NCBI GenBank assembly: GCA_036276235.1
Contig: DATBDZ010000486.1
Coordinates: forward strand, 1 to 35,319
Length of the DNA: 35,319 bases
Reading direction: 5' to 3'
Origin: JANWHF01 sp036276235
GTDB taxonomy: Bacteria > Planctomycetota > Phycisphaerae > Tepidisphaerales > Tepidisphaeraceae
The notes below the pieces were generated by a model that saw only the letters and a list, made by a program, of their open reading frames with translations, had not been told where the DNA came from and searched no databases. The position numbers were made by a program, and so were the translations under genes. This document shows, in pieces, positions 1 through 7,802 of this stretch. Position 1 is the stretch's first letter; each line of letters opens with the position of its first letter.

Positions 1-62
1 TTGATTCATTCCACGTTAATTTCGAGCCTTGGTGACGCCTTGCTTTTATCGCTTATCCGAAA

Positions 63-1106
63 ATGTCTCCTCTCGCCATTACAGTCTTGCGCTTCCTTGA
101 AGCGAATGACAGCCGGCACAGTCCGATCGTGCTTACGGCGCGCGACATCGCGACGGAACTTAATACTGTTGAACCGAGCGTTTGGCTCGCTATCACCGAA
201 CTTTTGGCAGCAGGTGCGCTGTCATCGGTTCTCGACACCGACGCGGGCACGGTTCGGCGAACAGGTTCACTGCCACATTTTTCAATTGTCGTACGCACCA
301 GCGACGGTAGCTCATTTTTTTTCACCCGCCAACTGACCCTCGGCCAACTATACAATCAGGTTTTAGTCGATCGAGAATTAGTGCGCCGCGAACTGGTTAC
401 AGCGGAACAGACGGTTGCGGAAAACATTGGTGCACTTCCGGCGCATCGCACCGACAGCGCTGAAAGACCTCCCGGACATGATGAAGACGAGTTTCCGCTA
501 TCACAATCTGATGTTCGGTGCCTGCATCGGGCTATGGCTCGACAGATGGGAAACTGGCCTGACGAGGTCAGTTCTGTGGCAGGCGATCCTTCCAATTCGG
601 AGTTGGCAATATTTGTGGGCAAGACAACTTCGGCCATGGAATCCATTCTTTGTCAGCTTCGCGCGTCCGCGCTGTCGGACACGGATCGACGTCGGCTCGC
701 GACTCTTCGACGCTGCGCAGATATCGAATGGCGCGAAAGAATGTTGTCGAGGGCGACGGTAACCGAACAGGCGCGCGCGCTGAGAGCGGCCAGGGCTCGC
801 GGCCGGGAACTACGCGCGCACGTCGCATCGCTACGTTCAAGATTGGACAGGACGGAAGTTCTTTGTGCGCTCCTAGCGGTCGCAACGAAGCCTACTTCCG
901 ATACGGCCAATGTTCGTGAACGGATACCTGAGGCTGTTCGCCATGAAGTCTGGCGACGGGACTGCGGGCGGTGCGTAAAATGTGGAAGTCAACTCAAATT
1001 AGAGTTCGATCACATCATACCCTTCGTGAAAGGCGGATCGAATTCCGCCCGGAACCTGCAACTTCTTTGCGAGAGCTGCAACCGGACTAAAAGTGACCGG
1101 ATCTAG
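63..1106 (+). CDS. HNH endonuclease domain protein
   Basis: 347 residues. The C-terminus is a zinc-ribbon HNH nuclease domain: cysteines at about 301, 304 and 307, a DHIIP core with Asp316-His317, then LC-x2-CN with cysteines 336 and 339 and a closing Lys. This arrangement is typical of HNH nucleases that cut DNA. The first 60 or so residues look helical and could be a winged-helix DNA-binding domain; about 105-125 and 245-270 look like coiled coil. No methyltransferase or other restriction partner is visible, but the gene is near the window edge. The stop codon shares a CTAG palindrome with the stop of the converging parE remnant. The nuclease call is firm; the biological role (defence, mobile element, repair) is unknown. 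Confidence 0.75.
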   Translation: MSPLAITVLRFLEANDSRHSPIVLTARDIATELNTVEPSVWLAITELLAAGALSSVLDTDAGTVRRTGSLPHFSIVVRTSDGSSFFFTRQLTLGQLYNQVLVDRELVRRELVTAEQTVAENIGALPAHRTDSAERPPGHDEDEFPLSQSDVRCLHRAMARQMGNWPDEVSSVAGDPSNSELAIFVGKTTSAMESILCQLRASALSDTDRRRLATLRRCADIEWRERMLSRATVTEQARALRAARARGRELRAHVASLRSRLDRTEVLCALLAVATKPTSDTANVRERIPEAVRHEVWRRDCGRCVKCGSQLKLEFDHIIPFVKGGSNSARNLQLLCESCNRTKSDRI

Positions 1107-1264
1107 CTGTTCTCCGGCCTTTGCATAAGGCGTCCAATGGCGCGCCCGCCGATGACCCTTTTCGTGAAATGATTGGCCGCCCGGACATTGTCGCGGGCGA
1201 TATACGTCCAGATTTCCAGCAGATCGATCTCCGCCGGACCTGATAGCGTAAACTCGGTGTTCAT
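1103..1264 (-). pseudogene. Truncated ParE-family toxin
   Basis: A 53-residue frame begins MNTEFTLSGPAEIDLLEIW and continues with YIARDN, the normal N-terminal half of RelE/ParE toxins (family knowledge: about 90-105 residues). The ATG overlaps the antitoxin stop as ATGA, the usual coupled toxin-antitoxin arrangement. The homologous part ends near residue 40, and the frame stops where the HNH gene ends. The second half, which in ParE carries the core strands and the conserved C-terminal arginine/phenylalanine region, is absent. I infer an inactive remnant, cut off when the HNH gene or its flank arrived. A short functional derivative is possible but unlikely. Confidence 0.6.
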
Positions 1265-1554
1265 CCGGCCCTTTTCGCGGACGAAGCCAAACGTGCACGG
1301 CCCTGGCGTTGAATCTTTTCCAATAAATTGGGAAGGGTTTCCTTGGTATAGGTCGTGACATGGCCCGCATCAATGGCGCGGTACCCCTCCTCAATTTGTT
1401 GACGAAGCCCTTGAAGCCGAAACTGCCGAAGCTGGTCCTTTTCTTCAAGGAGCCGCAGCGCCTCGCGAATGACTTCAGCGGAGCTTAGAAATTCTCCGGA
1501 CTTTACCTTCTGAGTGATGAACCGCTCAAATTTTGGGCCGAGTTTGATGTTCAT
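1261..1554 (-). CDS. ParD-type antitoxin (ribbon-helix-helix)
   Basis: 97 residues from the ATG at 1554. The N-terminus MNIKLGPKFERFITQKV followed by SGEFLSSAEVIREALRLLEE is the ParD/CopG ribbon-helix-helix pattern: one short DNA-binding strand, then two helices. The acidic and basic helical tail would normally wrap the ParE toxin. A GTG six codons upstream (1572) is in frame, but the ATG at 1554 follows a GGAAGG and matches the family start. The stop overlaps the start of the toxin remnant. With the toxin truncated this is probably an orphan antitoxin that may still repress its own promoter. The family call is good; activity is inferred. Confidence 0.75.
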   Translation of the reverse strand: MNIKLGPKFERFITQKVKSGEFLSSAEVIREALRLLEEKDQLRQFRLQGLRQQIEEGYRAIDAGHVTTYTKETLPNLLEKIQRQGRARLASSAKRAG

Positions 1555-1636
1555 TGACCTTCCGGAATTCACATTGATAGCGATTGTCTCAGCGACCAGA
1601 CGAGAGAGTCTATCCAGTCAAAACGAGAATCGACAA

Positions 1637-2032
1637 TTACTCGGCAGGGCGCGGCGTTTCCACAGATTCAAGCTTGGAGCCGTCATCAATCCCATCCCGC
1701 GTCGGCCGAAACGGGCTGCGGCCCATCCAGGGCTCGATCGGCAGATTCGCCAGCCAATCTTTCACGGTGGGAATCCAGCCAACGTCATCCTTTACATGCT
1801 GCTCGCCAATAAGGCGCACGGGAACATCGCGGCCATCGGAGTTTCGGATGGTTGTGCCCAAAATCTTCTCGCAGAGGAAGATACCTTCTGAATGATGCCG
1901 CAGCGCGCGGTGGCGTAGGTCGGGCAGATGTGCCTTGGTTTCGTCGAACCAGTCGTGAATTGGAAGATAGTCCTCTGGCTTACCGCCAAAGAGTTTGGCC
2001 GACCGAAGCGCATGATGCCAGGGATGGGCCAT
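1637..2032 (-). CDS. Conserved protein, DUF6915-like
   Basis: 131 residues. It begins MAHPWHHALRSAKLFGG, then has EDYLPIHDWFDETK, RHRALRHHSEGIF and IGEQHVKDD. The His-rich, strongly conserved pattern matches a small bacterial family I recall as DUF6915. The last 30 residues look like a variable tail. It lies 6 bases after the preceding gene on the same strand and probably shares its transcript. The clustered His/Asp residues could bind metal, but that is inference, and no function is known to me. Confidence 0.6.
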   Translation of the reverse strand: MAHPWHHALRSAKLFGGKPEDYLPIHDWFDETKAHLPDLRHRALRHHSEGIFLCEKILGTTIRNSDGRDVPVRLIGEQHVKDDVGWIPTVKDWLANLPIEPWMGRSPFRPTRDGIDDGSKLESVETPRPAE

Positions 2033-2038
2033 GGTGCA

Positions 2039-2596
2039 TCACTTCAAGCTGTCCGGCTTTGCTGCCTGCTTATCATCGACAAGCTGGCCGGTTCGCAGGT
2101 TTGCGGTGAACGCGCCATACAGGGAATACTCGCCGGTGCCGTACCCGCGGCCCAACAGCAGGGTCGCCAGTTCATGGGCGAGTTGGTCGATGGCGAATCG
2201 CGCCATCTGGGAATCGGACATCTCGCCGCTGGGTCGGTAAGCGGATTGGGTGATCGCTGCCCGGATGGCGGCGATGGATGATGTGCCCGCCAGTTCATCG
2301 GCGACGGCTAGCGCAGGCCGCTGCTGATTCTTGATGACAAAGAACTCGGAGTGGGAAAACCCTTCGTCGTAACCCCCATCGTAACGTACACGAAATTCGG
2401 ATGCACCCAATTGCACGAGAGCGTCGACCGTAACCCGCGCTACTTCATCAAGCTTCTGTCGTTTGAACTGAGCCTCGGCGGCTTCGTATTCGTAATCGCC
2501 ACTGGGCCGGCGAAGCGCTTCCGGCGGCAAATCCTCCGGATCGATTTCCGACATCATTTCATCGTACGAGTCGACGTCAACTCGCATGTATGGCAT
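2039..2596 (-). CDS. Conserved hypothetical, DUF6878-like
   Basis: 185 residues, starting MPYMRVDVDSYDEMM behind a GGAGAG site. The first 45 residues are acidic. A middle segment (about 82-100) reads VRYDGGYDEGFSHSEF, and a C-terminal part contains YGTGEYSLYGAFT. This pattern of an Asp/Gly-rich turn followed by a Gly-Tyr strand recalls DUF6878, a small family often found in accessory regions; the match is from memory and tentative. It starts 24 bases after nuoF on the same strand, so it may be transcribed from the nuo promoter, and it is 6 bases ahead of the DUF6915-like gene. No catalytic motif is evident. Confidence 0.5.
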   Translation of the reverse strand: MPYMRVDVDSYDEMMSEIDPEDLPPEALRRPSGDYEYEAAEAQFKRQKLDEVARVTVDALVQLGASEFRVRYDGGYDEGFSHSEFFVIKNQQRPALAVADELAGTSSIAAIRAAITQSAYRPSGEMSDSQMARFAIDQLAHELATLLLGRGYGTGEYSLYGAFTANLRTGQLVDDKQAAKPDSLK

Positions 2597-2620
2597 GGTC
2601 TCTCCGGATCAAGAATAAGG

Positions 2621-3967
2621 CTATCGGGTATTACTTCCCATCGGTGTCAGGACGTTCGATCTTCCACGATTGATCGTCACGCCGACTGTCGGCTCTTCCG
2701 GGCATTTGGCGGCGAACTCATCGTAGAACTTGTTGATGAACGTGCGCGTGGCCCAGGAGGTGCCATCCGCTAAACCGCAGATCGTTGTGCCGGGCATGAT
2801 GCCCATGGTTTTTTCCAGCTCCATGAGCATGTCGATATCGCGGCGGCGGCCCATGCCGTCCATGATGCGGTTGAGGATTTTGATCATCCAGCCGCTGCCC
2901 TCGCGGCAGGGGGTGCATTGGCCGCATGATTCGTGCGCGTAAAAGCGCACGCAATTGCGCAGGGCGGCGACCATATCGGTGTGCTCGTTCATGACGATCA
3001 TGCCGGCGGTACCCAGGCCCAGGCACCCGCCGCGGAAGCGGACATCGTCAAAATCCAGCTTGATGTCCAATTGATCGGGGCCAAGCACGCCCATTGAGAT
3101 TCCGCCGCAGATGGCGGCTTTGTATTTGCCGCCCTTCATGCCGCCGGCCATCTCGATTGATTTTTCCAGCGTGATGCCCAGCTCATCTTCGTAGACGCCA
3201 GGCTTGTTGACATGCCCGCTCATGCCATAGAGCTTGGGGCCGGGCGAGCTCTTGGTGCCCATCGACTTAAACCACTCGGGCCCGCGCTCAATGATCGGCG
3301 GCACCAGGCAAAGCGTCTCGACATTATTGATAACCGTCGGCTTGGCGAACGCCCCGGCGATCGCCGGGAACGGCGGCTTATTGCGCGGCCAGCCGCGCTT
3401 GCCTTCCAATGCTTCGAGCAATCCTGTCTCTTCGCCACAGATATAGGCGCCGGCGCCGCGATGCACATAGCACTCGAGCTTGCGGCCGGTGCCGAAGATT
3501 CCCTGCTGGCCGAAGATACCTTTGTCGTAAGCTTCCTGAACCGCGCGCTCGGTGACTTTGGTCGAGAAATGATATTCGCCGCGAATGAAGATGTAGGCCA
3601 CGTCCACTTGCGTTGCCAGCGCGCAGATGGCAATGCCTTCGAGCATGCTGTGGGGATCGTAATCCATGAGATAACGATCCTTGAACGTTCCCGGCTCAGA
3701 TTCATCGGCATTGACGGCCAGATAATGCGGCCCCTTCTTTTCCTTAGGGATGAAGGACCATTTCTGCCCCGCGCTGAACCCCGCCCCGCCGCGCCCGCGC
3801 AGGCCTGAATCGGTGACGATCTTGATGATGTCATCCCCTTTCATATCCAGCGCTTTACGCAAAGAGGCGTATCCGCCGGTGGCGACATAGTCGTCGTACC
3901 AGAAGACCCGGCGCTTCGCGGGATCAAGGGGAATGCGTTTGGTGAGGACGGGTTCGGTGAATGCCAT
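2621..3967 (-). CDS. nuoF: NADH-quinone oxidoreductase subunit F
   Basis: 448 residues, full length for the family. This is the 51-kDa subunit that binds FMN and NADH and carries the N3 iron-sulfur cluster at the tip of complex I. The Gly-rich FMN/NADH motif GRGGAGFSAGQKW lies at 58-70, followed by NADESEPGTFKDR (86-98) and GAGAYICGEETGLLEALEG (171-189). The 4Fe-4S ligands are Cys348, Cys351, Cys354 and Cys397. It is co-directional with nuoD and nuoE but separated from nuoE by two unrelated genes. NuoG, the usual next subunit, is not here. Confidence 0.97.
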   Translation of the reverse strand: MAFTEPVLTKRIPLDPAKRRVFWYDDYVATGGYASLRKALDMKGDDIIKIVTDSGLRGRGGAGFSAGQKWSFIPKEKKGPHYLAVNADESEPGTFKDRYLMDYDPHSMLEGIAICALATQVDVAYIFIRGEYHFSTKVTERAVQEAYDKGIFGQQGIFGTGRKLECYVHRGAGAYICGEETGLLEALEGKRGWPRNKPPFPAIAGAFAKPTVINNVETLCLVPPIIERGPEWFKSMGTKSSPGPKLYGMSGHVNKPGVYEDELGITLEKSIEMAGGMKGGKYKAAICGGISMGVLGPDQLDIKLDFDDVRFRGGCLGLGTAGMIVMNEHTDMVAALRNCVRFYAHESCGQCTPCREGSGWMIKILNRIMDGMGRRRDIDMLMELEKTMGIMPGTTICGLADGTSWATRTFINKFYDEFAAKCPEEPTVGVTINRGRSNVLTPMGSNTR

Positions 3968-3983
3968 GAGTGCGTCTCGATTA

Positions 3984-4355
3984 TTAAAATGCGAACAGGA
4001 ACAAAGGAGTCAGGAGCCAGAAGCCAGGAGCCAGGAGGAAGAAGAGGAGCGAGATCGCTTGGGTCGGGCCGCCAGTGTTGCCTGCATTTTCTTCTCCTGG
4101 CTCCTGGCTCCTGACTCCTGACTCCTTTATGCCTTCGATACTCGGCGGCTGTCGTTCCACAATCACCTCATCAATCACCGTCCGCCGAAACTTCATTCCC
4201 GGCTGATCGGGAAGCTGCTGCTCTTCGGTACGATTCTCGCGATAGACGACCTTTGGCCCTGGCTTGGCCGGGTCTGTTTCGACGGCCTTCTTAATGTGCC
4301 CGAACTGGCGGCCGAGCCAGCCGAGCAGACCTTTTCCGGGACGAGAGTTGGACAT
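3984..4355 (-). CDS. Small unknown protein with repeat-derived tail
   Basis: 123 residues from the ATG at 4355 (MSNSRPGKGLLGWLGRQFG). The first 75 or so residues are basic and polar, ending near ERQPPSIEGIKES. From there the frame runs through two inverted arms of 7-bp repeats (4095-4125 and 4006-4040), giving a low-complexity tail with a hydrophobic stretch that is probably not an ancestral part of the protein. The gene sits between the phosphatase-like gene and nuoF, 16 bases before nuoF. I do not recognise the core. It could be a small accessory protein of the nuo cluster. Confidence 0.45.
   Translation of the reverse strand: MSNSRPGKGLLGWLGRQFGHIKKAVETDPAKPGPKVVYRENRTEEQQLPDQPGMKFRRTVIDEVIVERQPPSIEGIKESGVRSQEPGEENAGNTGGPTQAISLLFFLLAPGFWLLTPLFLFAF
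4006..4125. repeat. Inverted arms of 7-bp tandem repeats
   Basis: The left arm is five heptads of the form GGAGTCA/GGAGCCA (4006-4040). The right arm is four heptads TCCTGGC/TCCTGAC plus a partial unit (4095-4125), which is the reverse complement of the left. The two arms can form a long hairpin with a loop of about 55 bases. It occupies the 3' end of the small unknown gene upstream of nuoF. Confidence 0.85.
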
Positions 4356-4366
4356 ACGTCCAATGA

Positions 4367-4442
4367 AAAATGTAAAATGTAAAATGTAAAATTGGGGCGG
4401 AGGATTGCCTGCCATTTTTCATTTTTCATTTTTCATTTTTCA
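4367..4442. repeat. AT-rich heptad repeat pair
   Basis: The left arm is AAAATGT three times plus AAAATTG (4367-4394). The right arm is TTTTTCA four times (4415-4442). The arms are roughly complementary around a 20-base GC-rich centre. The right arm contains the stop codon and last residues of the phosphatase-like gene; the left arm lies just upstream of the next gene. Confidence 0.8.
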
Positions 4443-5062
4443 TTCCTTTCCGCAGCGGCGACCTGAATGGCCACCGTCCTTGCTTTCGGATCATATCCAT
4501 CAATAAACCGCTTGATATCGTTGATCGTCTTGTCGCTGTGGCCGAATGTCAGGATGGCGGCCTTGGTCTTGTCTTTATCGTAGCCGAGCGTCGATTCCTG
4601 ATAGGCGGCGACCATCATTGCCGTACGCCGGACGCCTTGGGCGCAATGTACAAGGACCGGCTGATTGTTCTTGTCGTTCACCAGATCGAGAAAGCGCTGC
4701 ACATCCGGCGTCGCGGGCCAGCCGCCCAAAGGGATTGGGATCCGCTCAACGCGCACGCCCTTCTGCTTCAGAAAATCCATCTCCTGTCGAAACTGCGGCT
4801 TGGTCGGATCGGCCAATTCTTGATCGTCGATCAGGCAGATCACGGTTTTCGCATTCACCTGATCGACTGCCGCCTTGAGTTGGCGGATGTTGGCCGCCCC
4901 ATCGCGATAAAGAACGCCGGCTTGGACGGTGGCCAGGTGATACGTCGCGAAATAGCGCTGCCACACGAGCTCGACGCCAACGACAAGCAACAAGACCGCC
5001 ACCAGCACCGGCCAAGGCCGACGGAGACGAGTGGGCGAAATTGTTGCATCTGTTTGATCCAT
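4433..5062 (-). CDS. Membrane-anchored dual-specificity phosphatase-like protein
   Basis: 209 residues from the ATG at 5062 (MDQTDATISP). The open frame extends further upstream, but only through a palindromic repeat, so this start is preferred. One membrane anchor lies at about 17-34. The rest is a tyrosine/dual-specificity phosphatase fold, with GVLYRDGAANIRQL (49-62) and the P-loop VHCAQGVRRTA: His139, nucleophile Cys140 and Arg146 fit HCx5R(T). Asp80 or a nearby Asp may act as general acid. Family members remove phosphate from Tyr/Ser/Thr or from small phosphorylated molecules; the substrate here is unknown. It lies inside the nuo cluster on the same strand, which is not a usual location. 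The last residues come from a heptad repeat. Confidence 0.75.
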   Translation of the reverse strand: MDQTDATISPTRLRRPWPVLVAVLLLVVGVELVWQRYFATYHLATVQAGVLYRDGAANIRQLKAAVDQVNAKTVICLIDDQELADPTKPQFRQEMDFLKQKGVRVERIPIPLGGWPATPDVQRFLDLVNDKNNQPVLVHCAQGVRRTAMMVAAYQESTLGYDKDKTKAAILTFGHSDKTINDIKRFIDGYDPKARTVAIQVAAAERNEK

Positions 5063-5088
5063 CCCAAACACACGACAGCGTCTTTCCC

Positions 5089-5160
5089 GTAGCGTGTGCT
5101 TTAGCACACGCGGAGTCGTCCGGCCGGGGAAGTATCCGCGTGCGCTAAAGCGCACCCTAC
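5089..5160. repeat. Palindromic repeat, GTGTGCTTTAGCACACG family
   Basis: Two arms, GTAGCGTGTGCTTTAGCACA (from about 5090) and a diverged complement GCGTGCGCTAAAGCGCACC (ending at 5157), each itself palindromic. It fills the gap between nuoE and the phosphatase-like gene. A solo arm of the same family lies at 26988-27009. Confidence 0.85.
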
Positions 5161-5177
5161 GGAACTTTTCATTCCCT

Positions 5178-5753
5178 TCAGTGTCCCTCGTCCCAAGTTA
5201 CCCCGGGATCCTTATGCTCATGCGGATCGCGCGGCAGGCTATCCAAAATCCGCTCGAATGATTCGCTCGCCAGATTCTCGTAGAGCACATCGTTCACGAG
5301 GGCCACGGGAGCCGTGCCGCAGGCACCGAGGCACTCCAATTCGACGAGCGTGAACTTGCCGTCAGGCGTCGTCTCGCCCAACTCGATGCCATACTTTGAT
5401 TTGCAGAGGTCAGTCAGCTTCTGCGAATCACACACCTCGCAGGAAAGCGAGCGGCAGACCTGTATCAGATACTTGCCCTTGGGCCGCAGCCAATACTCTT
5501 CGTAAAACGAAGCCGTATCGAGCACCTCGGCGGGAGCCAGCCCCAGAAAGTCGGCGACTTCTTCCATCGCCTGCGTAGGAATCCAGTTATACCGATGCTG
5601 AATCGCATGCAACGCCGGCAGCAATACCGCGCGCTTCGTCGGATAGCGCGGAAAGTATTTGCTCGCCAGCTCGTGCTTGATCTCATCGGTGAGATAAGGT
5701 TCGCTGCGTTTTTTGACGACTTCAGTACGACGATTTTCGGTGATCCAAGCCAT
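5178..5753 (-). CDS. nuoE: NADH-quinone oxidoreductase subunit E
   Basis: 191 residues. This is the 24-kDa thioredoxin-like subunit of complex I, which carries the 2Fe-2S cluster N1a next to NuoF. Ligands are visible as Cys100 and Cys105 (QVCRSLSC) and Cys141 and Cys145 (ECLGACG). Helical N-terminal motifs RAVLLPALHAIQHRYNWIP (41-59) and VADFLGLAPAEV (66-77) fit the family. The C-terminus is a short acidic His-rich tail. It lies on the same strand as nuoD and nuoF, but foreign-looking genes separate all three. Confidence 0.95.
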   Translation of the reverse strand: MAWITENRRTEVVKKRSEPYLTDEIKHELASKYFPRYPTKRAVLLPALHAIQHRYNWIPTQAMEEVADFLGLAPAEVLDTASFYEEYWLRPKGKYLIQVCRSLSCEVCDSQKLTDLCKSKYGIELGETTPDGKFTLVELECLGACGTAPVALVNDVLYENLASESFERILDSLPRDPHEHKDPGVTWDEGH

Positions 5754-5765
5754 ATAGGAAATTTC

Positions 5766-5814
5766 GGGTTTCAGGTTTCGGGATCAGAGTTCAGGGTTCC
5801 AAATTCAGGGTGCA
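5766..5814. repeat. Degenerate heptad tract
   Basis: Seven consecutive 7-bp units of the form GGGTTTC/AGGTTTC/GAGTTCA/GGGTTCC (5766-5814) lie upstream of nuoE. A short inverted partner, TGAACCCTGAAACCT, is found at about 6362-6376 on the far side of the unknown gene 5843-6274, so the two arms flank that gene. Confidence 0.6.
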
Positions 5815-5842
5815 GACTTCTGCCGTCCACGTTTGCCTTCCC

Positions 5843-6274
5843 CTAAATAAGATACTGGTTCAACGCAATTCTCACACCGTTAGGTACCGCAAGGTGGTAG
5901 ACACCGCCCTGTTCCACAATCCGCAGATTATGTTGCACGAAGCCCGGACGGGAAGTCGTCGAAAGTAGCGCTACTTGCGGATTGATAAGGTTCAGCGGGA
6001 CAAGCAGTAAATCCGGATTGGCGCCGGCACCGCACGCGAGCGCGACATACGCAGCCGGTGCATTCTGCAGATTATTAATCTGTCGGCTCTCCAAGTTGAA
6101 GAAATATTCATGAACGTGTGCATGCCCGACGTGCCGCCGGCCCAGAACGCGCACCGCGTTGCCTACAGAACCATGAATACTTCTGCCAGGTGCGCCAGCA
6201 ACTCGATTCAATGGCCCGGCATTCAAGTGAGCTTGGACACGATTCCAGCATTGATTATCAAACGCGGTCGCCAT
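5843..6274 (-). CDS. Hypothetical protein between nuoD and nuoE
   Basis: 143 residues from the ATG at 6274 (MATAFDNQCWNRVQ); a GTG at 6298 would add eight residues. I do not recognise the family. Visible are a basic, Gly/His-rich stretch (about 30-55), an aromatic segment HEYFFNLES and a hydrophobic strand-like part AAYVALACGAGANPDLLLVPL. The tail is NGVRIALNQYLI. There is no signal peptide or clear membrane helix. The strand-rich middle suggests a small globular enzyme or binding protein. It interrupts the nuoD-nuoE order and is flanked by related heptad arms, which suggests insertion as a unit. Confidence 0.5.
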   Translation of the reverse strand: MATAFDNQCWNRVQAHLNAGPLNRVAGAPGRSIHGSVGNAVRVLGRRHVGHAHVHEYFFNLESRQINNLQNAPAAYVALACGAGANPDLLLVPLNLINPQVALLSTTSRPGFVQHNLRIVEQGGVYHLAVPNGVRIALNQYLI

Positions 6275-6382
6275 GGTCAGCTCTTGTTTGCCATTCACCT
6301 TCGTTACGACAACTTTATTCGCTCAGCTTAACTGTCAGCGGCTCTTCCCGCTTATACCCACTGAACCCTGAAACCTCTCGTC

Positions 6383-7657
6383 CTATCGATCCAATTCCGC
6401 GGCGATGACGTTGATGCTTCCCAGCACCGCGACCACGTCGCTGACCATGTGTCCTTCGATCAGCTTGGGGAACGTCTGATAGTTGATATAGCAAGGCGGC
6501 CGCGTGCGGGCGCGCCAGGGGACATTGCCGCCGTCGCTGGCGATGTAATAACCCAGCTCTCCGTTGGCACTTTCGATCGCGAAGTAGACCTCGCCCTTGG
6601 GCACCGCGAAGCCGCGGTTGGTCATCACCAGCTCAAAATGCTGAATCAATCCTTCAATGCTGCTGTAGACCTGATCCTTGGGCGGCATCACTTCCTTGCC
6701 TTCAGGACTGACATTCACCGGGCCGGCGGGGATGTTGTCGATTAACTGGCGGATGATGTGCAGCGATTGCTTCATCTCTTCCAGCCGCACGAGATACCGC
6801 GCGTAAACGTCGCCGGTCGTCATCACCGGCACTTTAAATTCCACCGCCGGCGAGCCTTTTCCATCCCAATTATCCTTGTAGCAGAGATACGGCTCATCCT
6901 TGCGGATATCCCGCCGCACGCCGGAGGCTCGGGCCATGGGGCCTGAAAGGCTCCAGGCGATCGCCTCCTCGCGGCTGATCTGGCCGACGCCCTTCGTGCG
7001 GTCAATAAAGATGCGATTCTTATTGAGCAGTTTTTCGACATCCTCCGTTGCGCGCGGCATGTTCTCATTGATGAACTTCTTCACCATGCGCTTGAAGGTT
7101 TCTTCTTCGGGCAGATCCTGATTAAGGCCGCCGACTCTCGTCCAGCTAGTGTGGAAGCGCTGGCCGCTCATGTATTCGACAATGTCGTAGATGACCTCGC
7201 GCTCGTTGAAGCCGTAGAGAAATGCCGTGAATGCGCCAAGATCCAGGCCCGCCGCCCCGACGCACAGCAGATGCGATTGAATGCGGCCAAGTTCGTTGGC
7301 GATCGTCCGCAGCACCTTGCAGCGCGGCGTCAGCTCGATATCCATCAGCTTCTCAGCCGCCCCGTGCCACGCCAGTTCGTTGTAGATCGGCGCGGAGTAA
7401 TCCATCCGATCGACGATCGTGACATACTGGTTGTAATTCAGATGCTCGCCGAGCTTCTCAAAGCCGCTGTGCAGATAGCCAATGTGCGGCGTAGCCCGCA
7501 AGATTCGCTCGCCGTCCAGCTCTAAAACCAGTCGAAGCGTGGTGTGGGTCGCTGGGTGCTGCGGACCGAAATTCAGCGTCCAGCGGTTGTCCGTCGGATC
7601 GGCATAAGGATCGCCACTGACGACATCCTGAGCGCCGGGAGTCAATGTATAAGGCAT
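6383..7657 (-). CDS. nuoD: NADH-quinone oxidoreductase subunit D
   Basis: 424 residues, full length. This 49-kDa subunit of the complex I connecting arm helps form the quinone site. The conserved NFGPQHPATHTTLR lies at 29-42, with His34 and His38 at the quinone-site loop, GYLHSGFEKLGE at 60-71 and RMDYSAP with Tyr87 opposite. The C-terminal half has LIQHFELVMTNRGF and ends with VAVLGSINVIAAELDR, as in intact family members. It is the first gene of the nuo run, preceded by a gap that holds a good -10 box. NuoB and NuoC, often just upstream, are absent here. Confidence 0.97.
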   Translation of the reverse strand: MPYTLTPGAQDVVSGDPYADPTDNRWTLNFGPQHPATHTTLRLVLELDGERILRATPHIGYLHSGFEKLGEHLNYNQYVTIVDRMDYSAPIYNELAWHGAAEKLMDIELTPRCKVLRTIANELGRIQSHLLCVGAAGLDLGAFTAFLYGFNEREVIYDIVEYMSGQRFHTSWTRVGGLNQDLPEEETFKRMVKKFINENMPRATEDVEKLLNKNRIFIDRTKGVGQISREEAIAWSLSGPMARASGVRRDIRKDEPYLCYKDNWDGKGSPAVEFKVPVMTTGDVYARYLVRLEEMKQSLHIIRQLIDNIPAGPVNVSPEGKEVMPPKDQVYSSIEGLIQHFELVMTNRGFAVPKGEVYFAIESANGELGYYIASDGGNVPWRARTRPPCYINYQTFPKLIEGHMVSDVVAVLGSINVIAAELDR

Positions 7658-7746
7658 AAGTTGTAGACCTTCGCGGCATCAAGCATCAGCCGCGACCTGC
7701 AAAAAAGGCAAGCCGCGGCGGCACCCGGGTCCGCATGAGCCGGCGG

Positions 7747-7752
7747 ATTATA
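7747..7752 (-). promoter_or_regulatory. Likely -10 box of the nuoD transcript
   Basis: A perfect TATAAT on the minus strand lies about 90 bases upstream of the nuoD start, inside a 145-base gap. The matching -35 (around GTGGAA at 17-bp spacing) is weak. It is the best sigma-70-like signal in this gap and would drive nuoD and the genes after it. Confidence 0.45.
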
Positions 7753-7802
7753 ACGGTGGCGCGAGTTTGTTCCACAGTCCACCACTGTTCGTTGAATGCA
7801 TT

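Noticed and set aside
1..336. Open frame at the very start of the window on the plus strand
   Set aside because: It overlaps the HNH gene in another frame, and the translation has no family features.
4006..4125. Heptad arrays as CRISPR
   Set aside because: The units are 7 bp, tandem without spacers, and no cas gene is near.
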